A stretch of DNA of 64,000 nucleotides from Laspinema palackyanum D2a (lineage in GTDB: Bacteria; Cyanobacteriota; Cyanobacteriia; Cyanobacteriales; Laspinemataceae), in NCBI GenBank assembly GCA_025370845.1, contig JAMXFF010000006.1:1-64000 (forward strand). Direction: 5' to 3'. Under the pieces are notes generated by a model. The model searched no databases. It was not told the origin of the DNA and saw only the letters and a program-made list of their open reading frames with translations. Position numbers and translations under genes: made by a program. This document shows positions 33,265-42,776 of this stretch, one piece after another. The first letter of the stretch is position 1. Every line of letters starts with the position of its first letter.

Positions 33265-36200
33265 TTAGGTGAGGCAAAGGCGACGTAAGACTGAGACGGG
33301 AATGGCATAAAACGATCGCTCACTGTAGGCAGATCCGTTAGGCCCTTGCCGTTTTTCTTCTAAGGTAAAACTGAGCAACCCGATGACTTCTCCCCATTGA
33401 TTTAACAGGGGTGAACCACTGATTCCGCCTTGGAGGTGAATGCTCACTTCTAAGACGCGATCGCTGCATAGAGACTGGGGGCGAATCCGGTTGATTAATC
33501 CTACGTTACAGTACAGATTTTCTTCAAATCTGCCCTCGTAAACAGCGGGAAATCCTAGGGTTAACACTCGTTCCCCCACTTCCACTAATTCAGAAAAACC
33601 CAATCGTAAAGGTGTCAGGGAAACTGAGGTGGGTTTTAAGTGCAAAATCGCTACATCATCGGGTCCCCAAGTGGGTAATTCAATAGAGGCAACTTGAATC
33701 ATTCCCTGTTGAGTAATCACCTGAATGGTGTGGGGTAAAACACATTCTCCGGTTGTTTCATTGAAGACAACATGACGGTTGGTTGCTATCCGACTGCCTC
33801 CGATAAAAAAGCCGCTACCATTCCCCGTATGTCCTGGTGAATTCACCTGAATCCATACCACAGAAGCGGCATAAATCTGTACGGAATGGTTGAGATTCGT
33901 AAAGTCTGGACTGTGAATTCCTAGAGGTTGAGCTTGTGCTTGGAGTAAGGCATGGTAATCTTGCCGTTGTCGCGATCGCGCATAAATTTCTAGTCCTAAT
34001 TCCACCTGATTGAGAGATAGGGGAGGCTCAATTTGCTGAAAATACCCCATCGCCTCAGAGTAGCGGTGAAGACTCACAAAATGTTGCGCCAACTCTTCCG
34101 CATTGCCATCGGGATTGACAGTTAAATTCTCGATCGCACTCAACCATTGGAGATAGGTTTCAACCACTTCCGTTAATTCCGTTACCGCCTCACGAGTTCG
34201 CTCAAGTAAACTCGACCCTTCTTGAAACATCAGTTTAACCCGATCGCTAATTTGGGTGCTTTTCCCATCTAACGACTGATACCCCTGAATCCAACTCTTA
34301 CCACTCCGTTTCAAGGTATCCCAGCGATCCTGTGCTAACCGCGCTTTCATCTCAAATTCATGGCGATCGCGATACAGTTCTAACAACATCTGATTATCTG
34401 TTTCCGTTAACAAATATCGGTCTCGATGGCTTTCATAAAATTGAAAGCGTTCTCGCAAGCGCACCGTCAACGCCTCCATTTCCATCTTCTCAACTGTCCC
34501 AAATTGCGCCATTATATCTGCCGCAATTTTTTGTAAATGTCCCAACTGTTCCTGATAGGTTTGGGCATCATAAAATCGAGTTTTCAGAGATGCTTGTTGA
34601 GCGGGGGTCAACAAATGAGAATCAGCAATGGTAATACTACATTGATTCCCCGTCCCCAGATCCACCGCCGATACCTTCAATAGACAATTCGTATCAATAT
34701 CAAAAGTTACCTCAATTTTTGGCACTCCTGCGGGGGCTGGAAAAATTCCTTCTAAGATAAACTGCCCGATTTTAAAATTCTCCTCTGGAATTGGCGATTC
34801 TCCTTGAAATATCTGAATTTGAACCCGGGTTTGATTATCTTCAATGGTTGTATAATTATTACTTTTCTTCGTTGGAATTGTGGTATGTTTAGGAATCAGC
34901 GCATCAAACTTAAACTCCGTGGGGGATACATAAGACTTAATCCCCAGACTGAAGGGAACCACATCCAGTAAAATTGTTTCCTGAAGCGCACCTAACAGAA
35001 TCGCTGCTTGCAACGCGGCACCCCTCGCCACAGCCGTTAACGGATCTAAATCCGCACTCGCTTCTCGTCCAAATACCTCCCGAATACACTGCCGGACCGC
35101 AGGCATAATGGCCCCCCCACCAATCACTAAAATCCGGTTGGGTTTATGGGTAATTTTCTGACAAGTTGTGCGAATTTGATTCAACCAGGGGGCGGCAAGT
35201 TCTTCCAGTTCCTGGCGGGTTAGTTCTAAATTAATAGTCGTGCCATTCATGAATTGGGGAAGCTGAATCGTCCAAGCCTTGCGGGTTGAAAGTTCAATTT
35301 TCAATTCTTCGCAAGCCTGACGAAGCCGGGTGGCGGCGAACCGATCGCTGGCAATTTCATACCCCGTTTCCCCTTCAATTTTAGTCACAAAATATTGGTA
35401 CAAAATCTCGTCTAAATCCGCGCTGCCCAGAGAATTATCCCCTTCAATTTCTAAGACTTCAAAAACCTTATCCTCCACCTCAATGATAGAAATATCAAAG
35501 GTTCCCGCCCCCAAATCAGCAATTAAGAGGGTTTCATTTTTAGGCAACCGATGATTCTGCGCCAAACAAGCGGCAGTGGGTTCGTGAATCAGTCGCAAAA
35601 CATTGATATCCGCCAGCATTCCTGCGGTTTTGGTGGCTTGTTTTTGAGCATCATTAAAGTAAGCGGGAACCGTAATCACTGCATTGGTTAAAGGAATCGC
35701 CAGGGGATAACGGTCCAGATAAGCTGTCACCCATTCTTCTGGGGGCACTGTTCCCATTGCTTGCGCCGCCAGTTTAGAAATCTGTTGGACAATCTTTTGT
35801 CGGAGGCGATCGCGCGCTAATTGCCGCGCACAATTAATAATTCGTGCCGAAATTTCTTCGGGACGGTACATCACTCCCCCCGCTTTAAACTTAGTCTCGG
35901 TTCCCATCTTCCGTTTCGCCTGGGTGACAATGGCGCGGGGTGATTTCCCCAGTAATTCAGGGATGGGAACCCCCACCAGTTCTCGCCCGATTTGGTCGAT
36001 CGCAAACACAGAAGGAATTTGTCGTTTTCCCTGCCATTCCACCACTTCTACTTGTGCTGTGCGTTGGTTATACAAACAAACCACACTGTTACTGGTGCCG
36101 AGATCCAACCCGATCGCATCAATGTAGTCCCGTAACACCGCTTCCGTGGCGGTTTGCACCCATCGAGGCGCTTGTTGCTCAAACTTGCGCCGATCCAAGG

Positions 36201-37980
36201 CTTCAATCTGCGGCAGTTCTCTCTCTACCAAATTCAGGAAGCGATCGCTCACTAAGCCACGATCGCCCAGTTCCTTGATCCGGCGCAATAACTGCGCTTT
36301 TTTTTCCGGCGATCGCTCGGGTTCGGAGGCTTTTTCGGCATACAGTTCCGCCAGTTCCTCCATTCGTCCGGCTTTTGTGAGTAATTCAATGAAACGTTCA
36401 TCAAACACCACCAGGCGATCGCCCACCTGTTGCCGTCGCAGTTCAGCCGCCCGGTCAAATTCCTTCGCCTGTTCATACATCACAATGGCGCGATCGGTTT
36501 CCCCTAACTGTTCATACAACAGTCCCGCCATAAAGAAATCCCCCCCTTGTTCCAGCAATTGTGCCTTTTTCTGGGGGACCAGCTCACTCGTCTCACTATC
36601 CGCCTCATCCAGGGCTGATAACGCTTGTCCGAAAGCACCGGCTTTTTCAAATAACAAGGACGCGGTAAAGTAATCTTGGGCTTGCTGCGCCTTCACTGCC
36701 GCTTCTTGATAGTTTCCTGCCGCTTCTTCCAACCCACTCCAGGCTTTGAAAAGTTCAATCTCTCTCACTCCTTGCGCGTCGGTTAACTGGAGTTCCAACC
36801 CAGCACGAGCCGTTTTGAGGACTTCCCCCAGCAGATGCTGAGTGCGATCAGCTTCCGACTGGAATCGGGATGAGGGGGAATGGTTGCGCCATGCTGTTTC
36901 TAGGGCTTTCAGCAGGCGCACCGAGGGCAAAAATTCCTGGCGATCCAAGTGCGATCGCACGGTGGCTTCCATACTCTCTCGGATCTGAGCAATCCACTCC
37001 GGACTAATGGTGGGACGGAGTTGGACTGCTGTCGGTAAGTTTCCCAGTTGGTAATGACAATCACTCGCCCGTTCCCAGTCTCCAGCTTTTTGAAAATGGT
37101 CTAATGCAGTTATATAATCCGCTTCATCCCAGAAACAGCAACCCAATTTTTGATGCGCTTGGGCGATCGCCTCCGAAGATTGGATCCGCTCAGATAAGCT
37201 CAACATCTGAAGTGCATTCTCTTTCCCCCCCATCCGCATTCGGTAGGCGATCGCATCCGGATACTCTCTCAACTCTTCCGCTAAATTGGCCGCATCTTCC
37301 CAGCGCTCAATCAAGGCATAAACCGGATGCATCCGAGGCAGTTCCCCTGGGGTTAATTCCAAGAAAAAGGCTTTCCACGGTGTATTTTCATCAAAGGAAT
37401 GAGAAGCTAACAATTTGGCAATAATCTCTTGCAAATTTCCCGAATTCAAACGCCCTGCTTGCCGTCGCTTCACCAACTTTTTCAGCAGTCCATTATGGTC
37501 ACCTATTCGGGCGGTTTCCATACAGATAATCTGCTGGATTTCCCGTCGAAATGAGTCATCTTGCACAAGCCCGGACAGCCGCCAAGCGGCATCCAATGCC
37601 TGAACCGTTACCGGGTCTCGTTTCAGCAGAATAGTCAGCGATCGCTTGGCGGAAAATGTCCCCGTTGGGGGTAATTTTCCCAGGGGTGGCTCGAATTGAT
37701 TAATGACTTGAATCAGTTGAGAAGACTCACCCCCGGAATAACGGCCCACAGCATCACATTTTGCCGCCCGGTCCAAAACTTTTGCATAGCTTTGCCAAAT
37801 CTTTTCCCGGTCTGGATAACTGGGATTTTCCAAAGCTAATAATTGCTCTAAACTTTGGCAACTCCGGCGTAATTGTTGAGACCGATTGCCCACTCCTTTT
37901 AGTCTCTCGAAAAGATTGGAAACCAATCTGAGCAGGTTTTTGAAGAATTTCCCCACAGGGTTTGGTGATTTTAAGTTCAT
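33265..37980 (-). CDS. Helical-repeat / Hsp70 / trypsin-like protease fusion protein
   Basis: 1571 residues with no signal peptide. Residues about 1-610 are helical repeats of TPR/HEAT character (AVKAQQAQDYFTASLLFEKA). Residues about 621-1140 form a DnaK-like ATPase plus substrate-binding region: GLDLGTSNS from 624, ITVPAYFNDAQ, IHEPTAACL, IADLGAGTFD and GGGAIMPAVR. A helical lid-like segment and linker follow. Residues about 1385-1571 are a chymotrypsin-fold Ser protease with triad His1403 (TNRHVV), Asp1442 (GPDDVAIL) and Ser1521 (GGISGSP). All catalytic residues are intact. A plausible reading is an ATP-dependent, chaperone-gated protease responding to a bound partner. Confidence 0.92.
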   Translation of the reverse strand: MNLKSPNPVGKFFKNLLRLVSNLFERLKGVGNRSQQLRRSCQSLEQLLALENPSYPDREKIWQSYAKVLDRAAKCDAVGRYSGGESSQLIQVINQFEPPLGKLPPTGTFSAKRSLTILLKRDPVTVQALDAAWRLSGLVQDDSFRREIQQIICMETARIGDHNGLLKKLVKRRQAGRLNSGNLQEIIAKLLASHSFDENTPWKAFFLELTPGELPRMHPVYALIERWEDAANLAEELREYPDAIAYRMRMGGKENALQMLSLSERIQSSEAIAQAHQKLGCCFWDEADYITALDHFQKAGDWERASDCHYQLGNLPTAVQLRPTISPEWIAQIRESMEATVRSHLDRQEFLPSVRLLKALETAWRNHSPSSRFQSEADRTQHLLGEVLKTARAGLELQLTDAQGVREIELFKAWSGLEEAAGNYQEAAVKAQQAQDYFTASLLFEKAGAFGQALSALDEADSETSELVPQKKAQLLEQGGDFFMAGLLYEQLGETDRAIVMYEQAKEFDRAAELRRQQVGDRLVVFDERFIELLTKAGRMEELAELYAEKASEPERSPEKKAQLLRRIKELGDRGLVSDRFLNLVERELPQIEALDRRKFEQQAPRWVQTATEAVLRDYIDAIGLDLGTSNSVVCLYNQRTAQVEVVEWQGKRQIPSVFAIDQIGRELVGVPIPELLGKSPRAIVTQAKRKMGTETKFKAGGVMYRPEEISARIINCARQLARDRLRQKIVQQISKLAAQAMGTVPPEEWVTAYLDRYPLAIPLTNAVITVPAYFNDAQKQATKTAGMLADINVLRLIHEPTAACLAQNHRLPKNETLLIADLGAGTFDISIIEVEDKVFEVLEIEGDNSLGSADLDEILYQYFVTKIEGETGYEIASDRFAATRLRQACEELKIELSTRKAWTIQLPQFMNGTTINLELTRQELEELAAPWLNQIRTTCQKITHKPNRILVIGGGAIMPAVRQCIREVFGREASADLDPLTAVARGAALQAAILLGALQETILLDVVPFSLGIKSYVSPTEFKFDALIPKHTTIPTKKSNNYTTIEDNQTRVQIQIFQGESPIPEENFKIGQFILEGIFPAPAGVPKIEVTFDIDTNCLLKVSAVDLGTGNQCSITIADSHLLTPAQQASLKTRFYDAQTYQEQLGHLQKIAADIMAQFGTVEKMEMEALTVRLRERFQFYESHRDRYLLTETDNQMLLELYRDRHEFEMKARLAQDRWDTLKRSGKSWIQGYQSLDGKSTQISDRVKLMFQEGSSLLERTREAVTELTEVVETYLQWLSAIENLTVNPDGNAEELAQHFVSLHRYSEAMGYFQQIEPPLSLNQVELGLEIYARSRQRQDYHALLQAQAQPLGIHSPDFTNLNHSVQIYAASVVWIQVNSPGHTGNGSGFFIGGSRIATNRHVVFNETTGECVLPHTIQVITQQGMIQVASIELPTWGPDDVAILHLKPTSVSLTPLRLGFSELVEVGERVLTLGFPAVYEGRFEENLYCNVGLINRIRPQSLCSDRVLEVSIHLQGGISGSPLLNQWGEVIGLLSFTLEEKRQGPNGSAYSERSFYAIPVSVLRRLCLT

Positions 37981-38379
37981 TTTAGCTCGGCGGTATAAGT
38001 TAATTTTAAGTATCCCTAATGTTAACCCTGTCGGGACCCTGCCCAGAGAATACCACCTCCATTCCTCCCCTGAATCCAGCTTTCCTCTTTCATGTCACCC
38101 TTGCCCATTAAAATTTGTTAACTATTCGAGAGAGTCTAGCCGAACAAACCCATTTTTCGATTTTAAACCAGGATGCGCTTGATGTCATCCCCTTGAGTCA
38201 TCAATTTACCGAAAGTTACGATACACTGCCCTGGCAGAATGATATTAAGAAATAATAAGAAGCTTCGCCTCCTCAACCGTGGCCGGAATGAACAGCCGGC
38301 CAGTCGGCAAGTAGGTTGGTTCAAGCTATAATAGGCAAACAAAGGGGGAATTTCGCCCTTGGAGGTTAAACTCCAAATT
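37981..38379. other. Intergenic region upstream of the Hsp70-trypsin gene
   Basis: 399 bp with no credible gene. A 78-codon minus-strand frame (38163-38399) overlaps the methyltransferase 3' end and lacks any motif. There is a short GCCGGCCAGTCGGC-type imperfect palindrome near 38290. Confidence 0.5.
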
Positions 38380-39330
38380 TTAAGTGGATTTCCAAGCAAT
38401 AATAGTGCGATGACGCGGATCGCTAGGCACTGTTATTTTATGGGTCAACCCTACCGCTTCTATTTCTGTTTCTAAATTTAAGGTATAGTATTCATCGGAC
38501 CAAGGTTCTGTACTTTTCATTAAAGTGAAAAGCACCGGAGGCAGATTTTGAATGACGGTGGATTGAGGATTGTTATCTACCACCGCTAAACATCCCCCTT
38601 TTCGTAACAGACGAAAAGTTTCTTTTAAAATAGCTTTAGTCGCTTGATGGGGTAATTCATGGGTAACAAATTGGAGCGTTATCAAGTCAAAACTTTCTGA
38701 CGGTAAATTGGTATGTTCGGCTTGTTCATGTAGCCATTGAGAAATTTCCTGATTGACATCAAGGGTTTGGGCTACGGCTAACATATAGGGAGATAAGTCT
38801 AAGCCTACGGTGCGAGGAGGTATGTCTTGCTTGTTTTTATAATAACGATGTAGGGTTAACGTTGAAAGACCAATTGAACAGCCAATATCGAGAATATCTG
38901 CCACTTGTTTCGGGCCATATTCTCCTAAAACTTGGTGAAAGCTACCGCGCAGCCGGTCTTGTGCTACTTCCCAGCTCATCTGTTCTTTTGGCCATACTCT
39001 GAGCGCCATTGCGTAGGTAGCAGACTCGGCTTCAAATGCAGCGTCCCAACATAGATTACCCCGATCATAGGCGTGAAAAGGGACTAAGTAGTAGTCAGGA
39101 TAGGTAATAGTTGGATTAGTCAGTTTTGGCAGTAAATCTTTAGCTTCAGACTCCGCTAAATCAAAATAGTTTTTTCGCCAGGGGATGCCATTTTTTTCGG
39201 CGGTTTTGATAATAACCTGTCGGGCTTGTTGTTTCATTAGCCAATAAATAGGCTTGGTCTGAATCAGAAGGTTGACAAATTGGGAGAGGAGGTCACTGCC
39301 TGCCCAGTCTGGTTTAAGTTTTCCGGTCAT
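38380..39330 (-). CDS. Class I SAM-dependent methyltransferase
   Basis: 316 residues. The Rossmann-type methyltransferase core spans about 150-300: motif I ILDIGCSIGLSTL, motif II VGLDLSPYML, and FDLITLQFVTHELPH then GGCLAVVDNNP. The N-terminal 140 residues are a helical cap. The substrate is unknown; the domain order resembles small-molecule methyltransferases of the UbiE/Methyltransf_11 type. Confidence 0.88.
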   Translation of the reverse strand: MTGKLKPDWAGSDLLSQFVNLLIQTKPIYWLMKQQARQVIIKTAEKNGIPWRKNYFDLAESEAKDLLPKLTNPTITYPDYYLVPFHAYDRGNLCWDAAFEAESATYAMALRVWPKEQMSWEVAQDRLRGSFHQVLGEYGPKQVADILDIGCSIGLSTLTLHRYYKNKQDIPPRTVGLDLSPYMLAVAQTLDVNQEISQWLHEQAEHTNLPSESFDLITLQFVTHELPHQATKAILKETFRLLRKGGCLAVVDNNPQSTVIQNLPPVLFTLMKSTEPWSDEYYTLNLETEIEAVGLTHKITVPSDPRHRTIIAWKST

Positions 39331-39480
39331 TATACGAATAGCAAAAATTAGGACATTTTTTATTCTAAGTTGGGGAGGACACTTCTGCTCTTTTATTTTC
39401 CTTGGGAAACAGGAAATATAATGTATATGTATTCTGCAAGGCGAGTCCTCTTTTTGTATAACGGAGAAGATATCCGATTA

Positions 39481-39506
39481 AAAAGGAGGGCAGTCGCCCT
39501 CCTTTT
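39481..39506. terminator. Bidirectional terminator
   Basis: AAAAGGAGGGC pairs perfectly with GCCCTCCTTTT around a four-base loop and has A/T runs on both sides. It lies 96 bp past the rhomboid stop codon on the minus strand. A short plus-strand frame across it is not a gene. Confidence 0.85.
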
Positions 39507-39601
39507 ACAAATATTACGAAGATTAAACAACGAACTTCAGATCAGAAACGACGGCAAGTCGTGACGATGAACAGCGATCAACAGAAACAACGGGGGAAGG
39601 G

Positions 39602-40309
39602 TTAAACCGATCGCCGGTTATCAAATAAGCCCAGCAATGGACCTAACACTGCACCCACTACGAATCCCCCAGCGTGTGCCCAATAAGCAATTCCGCCACT
39701 TTCCATGCCAATGTTGGTTTGTTGAGAGAGACCCGCTATCCCGTACAAGGCTTGCTGGACAAACCAAAAACCTAGAAAGAACACTGCGGGAATGCGGAAA
39801 GTGGTCAGGAAAAATCCCAAGGGCACGAGGGTGAGAATTTTGGCTTGAGGATAGCGGAGGATGTAAGCCCCCATGACCCCGGCGATCGCCCCGGATGCAC
39901 CCAATGAGGGAATGGCTGAATCCATCGAGAAAAACCACTGGGCTAATACCGCTATAGCACCACAGGCTAAATAAAAAATGATGTATTTGATATGCCCTAA
40001 GCAGTCCTCAACATTATTGCCAAAAATCCACAGAAATAACATATTCCCACCGAGGTGCAACCAGCCCCCATGTAGAAACTGAGAACTAAATAAGGTAATC
40101 CACTCGGGAACCGTACTAGGGCTGGGTTGTCCGGCAAAGGTAGCACTCAGTTGTTGGGGAACAACGGCCCAATCTTGCAAGAACGCATCTAACTGTCCCT
40201 GCTGTTGTAAAGAAAGTTCGTAAAAAAAGACCAAAATATTAACGGCGATTAACCCATAAGTTACATAAGGGGTAATTTCCGTTGGCGTTTCATCATGTAA
40301 AGGAACCAC
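39602..40309 (-). CDS. Rhomboid-family intramembrane serine protease
   Basis: 235 residues with six or seven membrane segments. The catalytic dyad is Ser139 in SLGASGAIAG and His212 in YWAHAGGF. The HGGWLHLGGNMLFLWIFG region carries the rhomboid HxxxN-type motif. It cleaves single-span membrane proteins within the bilayer; the substrate is unknown. Confidence 0.92.
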   Translation of the reverse strand: MVPLHDETPTEITPYVTYGLIAVNILVFFYELSLQQQGQLDAFLQDWAVVPQQLSATFAGQPSPSTVPEWITLFSSQFLHGGWLHLGGNMLFLWIFGNNVEDCLGHIKYIIFYLACGAIAVLAQWFFSMDSAIPSLGASGAIAGVMGAYILRYPQAKILTLVPLGFFLTTFRIPAVFFLGFWFVQQALYGIAGLSQQTNIGMESGGIAYWAHAGGFVVGAVLGPLLGLFDNRRSV

Positions 40310-40400
40310 AGATTTTATCTTGCTTTTTTCAAACGGTTTGGGACCAAGATAACAAATCTCCGGGCGATCGCCAAATTACCTAGGGCAGAGATCGCGCAAA

Positions 40401-40427
40401 AAACCCCTCCGGCAGCCAGAGGGGTTT
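40401..40427 (-). terminator. Terminator of petJ
   Basis: AAACCCCTC pairs with GAGGGGTTT around a nine-base loop. On the minus strand it continues into TTTTTTGCG. It lies about 100 bp past the petJ stop. Confidence 0.85.
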
Positions 40428-40524
40428 CGTCTTAAACAGGGCAGAAATTGCCGAAATCCGAAAGCCAAGGTATCAATCGACTTTCACAGCGATCGCCTCA
40501 GGGATTCAGATGAGTCTAAGCAAT

Positions 40525-40857
40525 CTACCAGCCTTTTTCAGCTTGTTCGAGAACATAGGTAGCGACATCTGCGATTTGATCATCACTCAGACGACCCCCA
40601 AAAGCAGGCATGGCATTCTTACCATTCTTGACCTGAGTCGTGATGGCGTCGATAGAATTCATGGCGTACTGATCGAGGGCATCTTTTTTCAGGGTTTTGT
40701 TAGCCATGATCACGTTATTGCCACCGGCATGACAAGCGGCACAGTTGGCGCTAAAAATTTTGGCACCATTGGCGGCATCTCCAGCGAAGGCGGGAGGCAC
40801 AAAGGCAACAGTCAGGACGGCGATCGCCAACAAAACGATGGATAATAGTCGCTTCAA
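40525..40857 (-). CDS. petJ: Cytochrome c6
   Basis: 110-residue precursor of the soluble lumenal electron carrier between cytochrome b6f and photosystem I. The signal peptide ends PPAFA (residue 25). The haem motif CAACH is at 39-43 and the sixth ligand Met83 is in NAMPAFGG. The start codon is TTG (40855-40857), supported by GAGGAG seven bases upstream; no in-frame ATG gives a full signal peptide. psbV2 and psbV follow 2-3 kb away on the same strand. Confidence 0.95.
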   Translation of the reverse strand: MKRLLSIVLLAIAVLTVAFVPPAFAGDAANGAKIFSANCAACHAGGNNVIMANKTLKKDALDQYAMNSIDAITTQVKNGKNAMPAFGGRLSDDQIADVATYVLEQAEKGW

Positions 40858-41199
40858 AGTAGTTCTCCTCTATTTAACTCAGAATTGTCAGTCAAAAAGT
40901 ATTTTATCCCGGTTCGTTAACATCCAACGCGATATGCCGAATCGATTCGGTGATGTTTTTCGTAAATTCCCCAACCGAGGCGATCGCCAGACCCCCTAAC
41001 CCTAGCCCCCATTTCCGTGACAACCCCGTTGAGCGTCTGGGGTAAAAACCTTTACAGTAGAGGCAAAGTCGGCAATTTAGCTCCCCTCCGACAGCCTCTG
41101 GAAGGGGTTCCCCCGGGAGGGACTCAACCCCTCGGTATTGTGCATTCGTCCTTTACACTAAAGGGTGATGGGGAGATTTAATAAAAAGATGTAGCTGTA
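40858..41199. other. Divergent promoter region of petJ and the CBS-GGDEF gene
   Basis: 342 bp without a gene. The petJ ribosome-binding site is at its left edge. A GCCTCTGGAAGGGG-rich patch near 41090 and ATTTCCGTGACAACCCC near 41010 have no recognised identity. Confidence 0.4.
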
Positions 41200-42771
41200 A
41201 TGTTTGTGTCTTCTCTTAGACAGGCGATCAATCCCCAACCCATCACCACCACGGCGGATACCACTGTAGAAGCCGTGATCGCGTTGATGAGTCGGGCCAG
41301 AACCAGTGGTGTCCTCATCCTAGACTCTCAGGGAGGAAACGGGACTCAACGGGAGCAGTTAATCGGGATTTTTACAGAACGGGATGTGGTCAGAATGATT
41401 GCAGCCTCTCAAGAAATTAAAGGGGTGGCGATCGGCGAGGTAATGACCAAAAAAGTTCTCACCCTGACCGAATCCTTAACCGATGATCAAGATATCGTCA
41501 CCGTCCTGACCCTATTTCGCCAACATCGAATTCGCCATCTTCCCGTATTTGATGCGAATGGCACCCTCATGGGTATCCTCACCCAACAGGGGATCCGCAC
41601 CGTCCTCAAACCCATTGATTTCATGCGTCTGCGGCGAGTGGCTGAAGTGATGATCACTCGGGTGATTCATGCCCCAGTCTCTACCTCAGTCCTCAATATT
41701 GCCAAACTCATGGCAATTTATAACGTCAGTTGCGTTGTGATCGCTCAATCTGATCACCAAGGATTAACTCCCCCCGATTCAACCTGGGGAGTTTGGTCAG
41801 CAGATAGCTGTCAAATCAAACCCGTTCGTCCTGTGGGCATTATTACCGAACGGGATATGTTACAGTTCCGCAATCTTGAACTGGACCTAGAGCGCCTCAG
41901 AGCCTCGACGGTGATGAGTGCGCCCTTATTTCCGATCACCCCGGATGCCTCCTTGTGGGAAGCCCATCAGCAGATGCAACGGCGGCGGGTTCATCGCTTA
42001 GTCGTGGTCGCCAATGAGGGGGAACTTGGGGGAATTATCACCCAAACCAGTTTATTGCAAGCCTTAGACCCGATGGAAATGTATGCAGAGATTGAGGTCT
42101 TACAGGAATTATTGCAACAATCGGAATCAGAACGGGAAGCCCTGCTCAAGCAACTGATTGCTCGGAATAAATTGCTTGAATCTCTGGCGCTGACTGATGA
42201 ATTGACCGGGTTACCCAACCGGCGGGCTATGGAACAGGCGCTGCCCCAGATGCTGCCCCATTCTGCGGCGCAGGAGAAGTCGGTCTATAGCGACTATATT
42301 TGCCTGTTTGCGATTGATGTGGATTTTTTTAAACGGGTGAATGATACTTATGGTCATCCCACCGGAGATGAAGTGCTCAAAGAAATTGCGGGGCGGTTGC
42401 AAAGAAAGGCCCGGGCGAATAGTTGGTTTTATCGCTATGGGGGGGAGGAATTTATTTGTCTAACGGTGGGGATTGGACCGGAAACGGCCTGGGAATATGG
42501 GGAAGAGTTGCGAGAGGCGATCGCCCAGGAACCGTTCATCACTGGCGAGGAGGTAGAAATTCCCATAACCATTAGCATGGGTGGGGCGATCGCCCCACTT
42601 TCGGGGGTAACCTCCGCCGGGGTCAAAATCGGACAAGACCCCCAGGCTTTACTGGAGTTTGCCGATCGCGCCTTATATCAAGCCAAACGAGAGGGCCGCA
42701 ATCGGGTGCAGTTCTGTCCTTATTCGGAAATTCTCTGCAAATTCGACCCTAACCCCCTCGATGCCGGATAA
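41200..42771 (+). CDS. Diguanylate cyclase with four CBS motifs
   Basis: 523 residues. Two tandem Bateman modules (four CBS motifs, about 10-300; repeated IGIFTERDVVRM, MGILTQQGIRT, VGIITERDML and GGIITQTSLL) sense an adenosyl or similar nucleotide. A coiled coil (about 290-330) connects to a GGDEF domain. GGEEF at 414-418 is an active-type signature, and RVNDTYGHPTGDEVL precedes it. It is predicted to make cyclic di-GMP in response to cellular energy state. It is read opposite to petJ and psbV2 and lies between them; its stop is 5 bp from the psbV2 stop. Confidence 0.92.
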   Translation: MFVSSLRQAINPQPITTTADTTVEAVIALMSRARTSGVLILDSQGGNGTQREQLIGIFTERDVVRMIAASQEIKGVAIGEVMTKKVLTLTESLTDDQDIVTVLTLFRQHRIRHLPVFDANGTLMGILTQQGIRTVLKPIDFMRLRRVAEVMITRVIHAPVSTSVLNIAKLMAIYNVSCVVIAQSDHQGLTPPDSTWGVWSADSCQIKPVRPVGIITERDMLQFRNLELDLERLRASTVMSAPLFPITPDASLWEAHQQMQRRRVHRLVVVANEGELGGIITQTSLLQALDPMEMYAEIEVLQELLQQSESEREALLKQLIARNKLLESLALTDELTGLPNRRAMEQALPQMLPHSAAQEKSVYSDYICLFAIDVDFFKRVNDTYGHPTGDEVLKEIAGRLQRKARANSWFYRYGGEEFICLTVGIGPETAWEYGEELREAIAQEPFITGEEVEIPITISMGGAIAPLSGVTSAGVKIGQDPQALLEFADRALYQAKREGRNRVQFCPYSEILCKFDPNPLDAG

Positions 42772-42776
42772 TGGCC

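Noticed and set aside
38163-38399. 78-codon minus-strand frame between the Hsp70-trypsin and methyltransferase genes
   Set aside because: Overlaps the methyltransferase end, has irregular composition and no recognised family.
39370-39564. 64-codon plus-strand frame
   Set aside because: Runs through the strong terminator hairpin at 39481-39506 and has no similarity.
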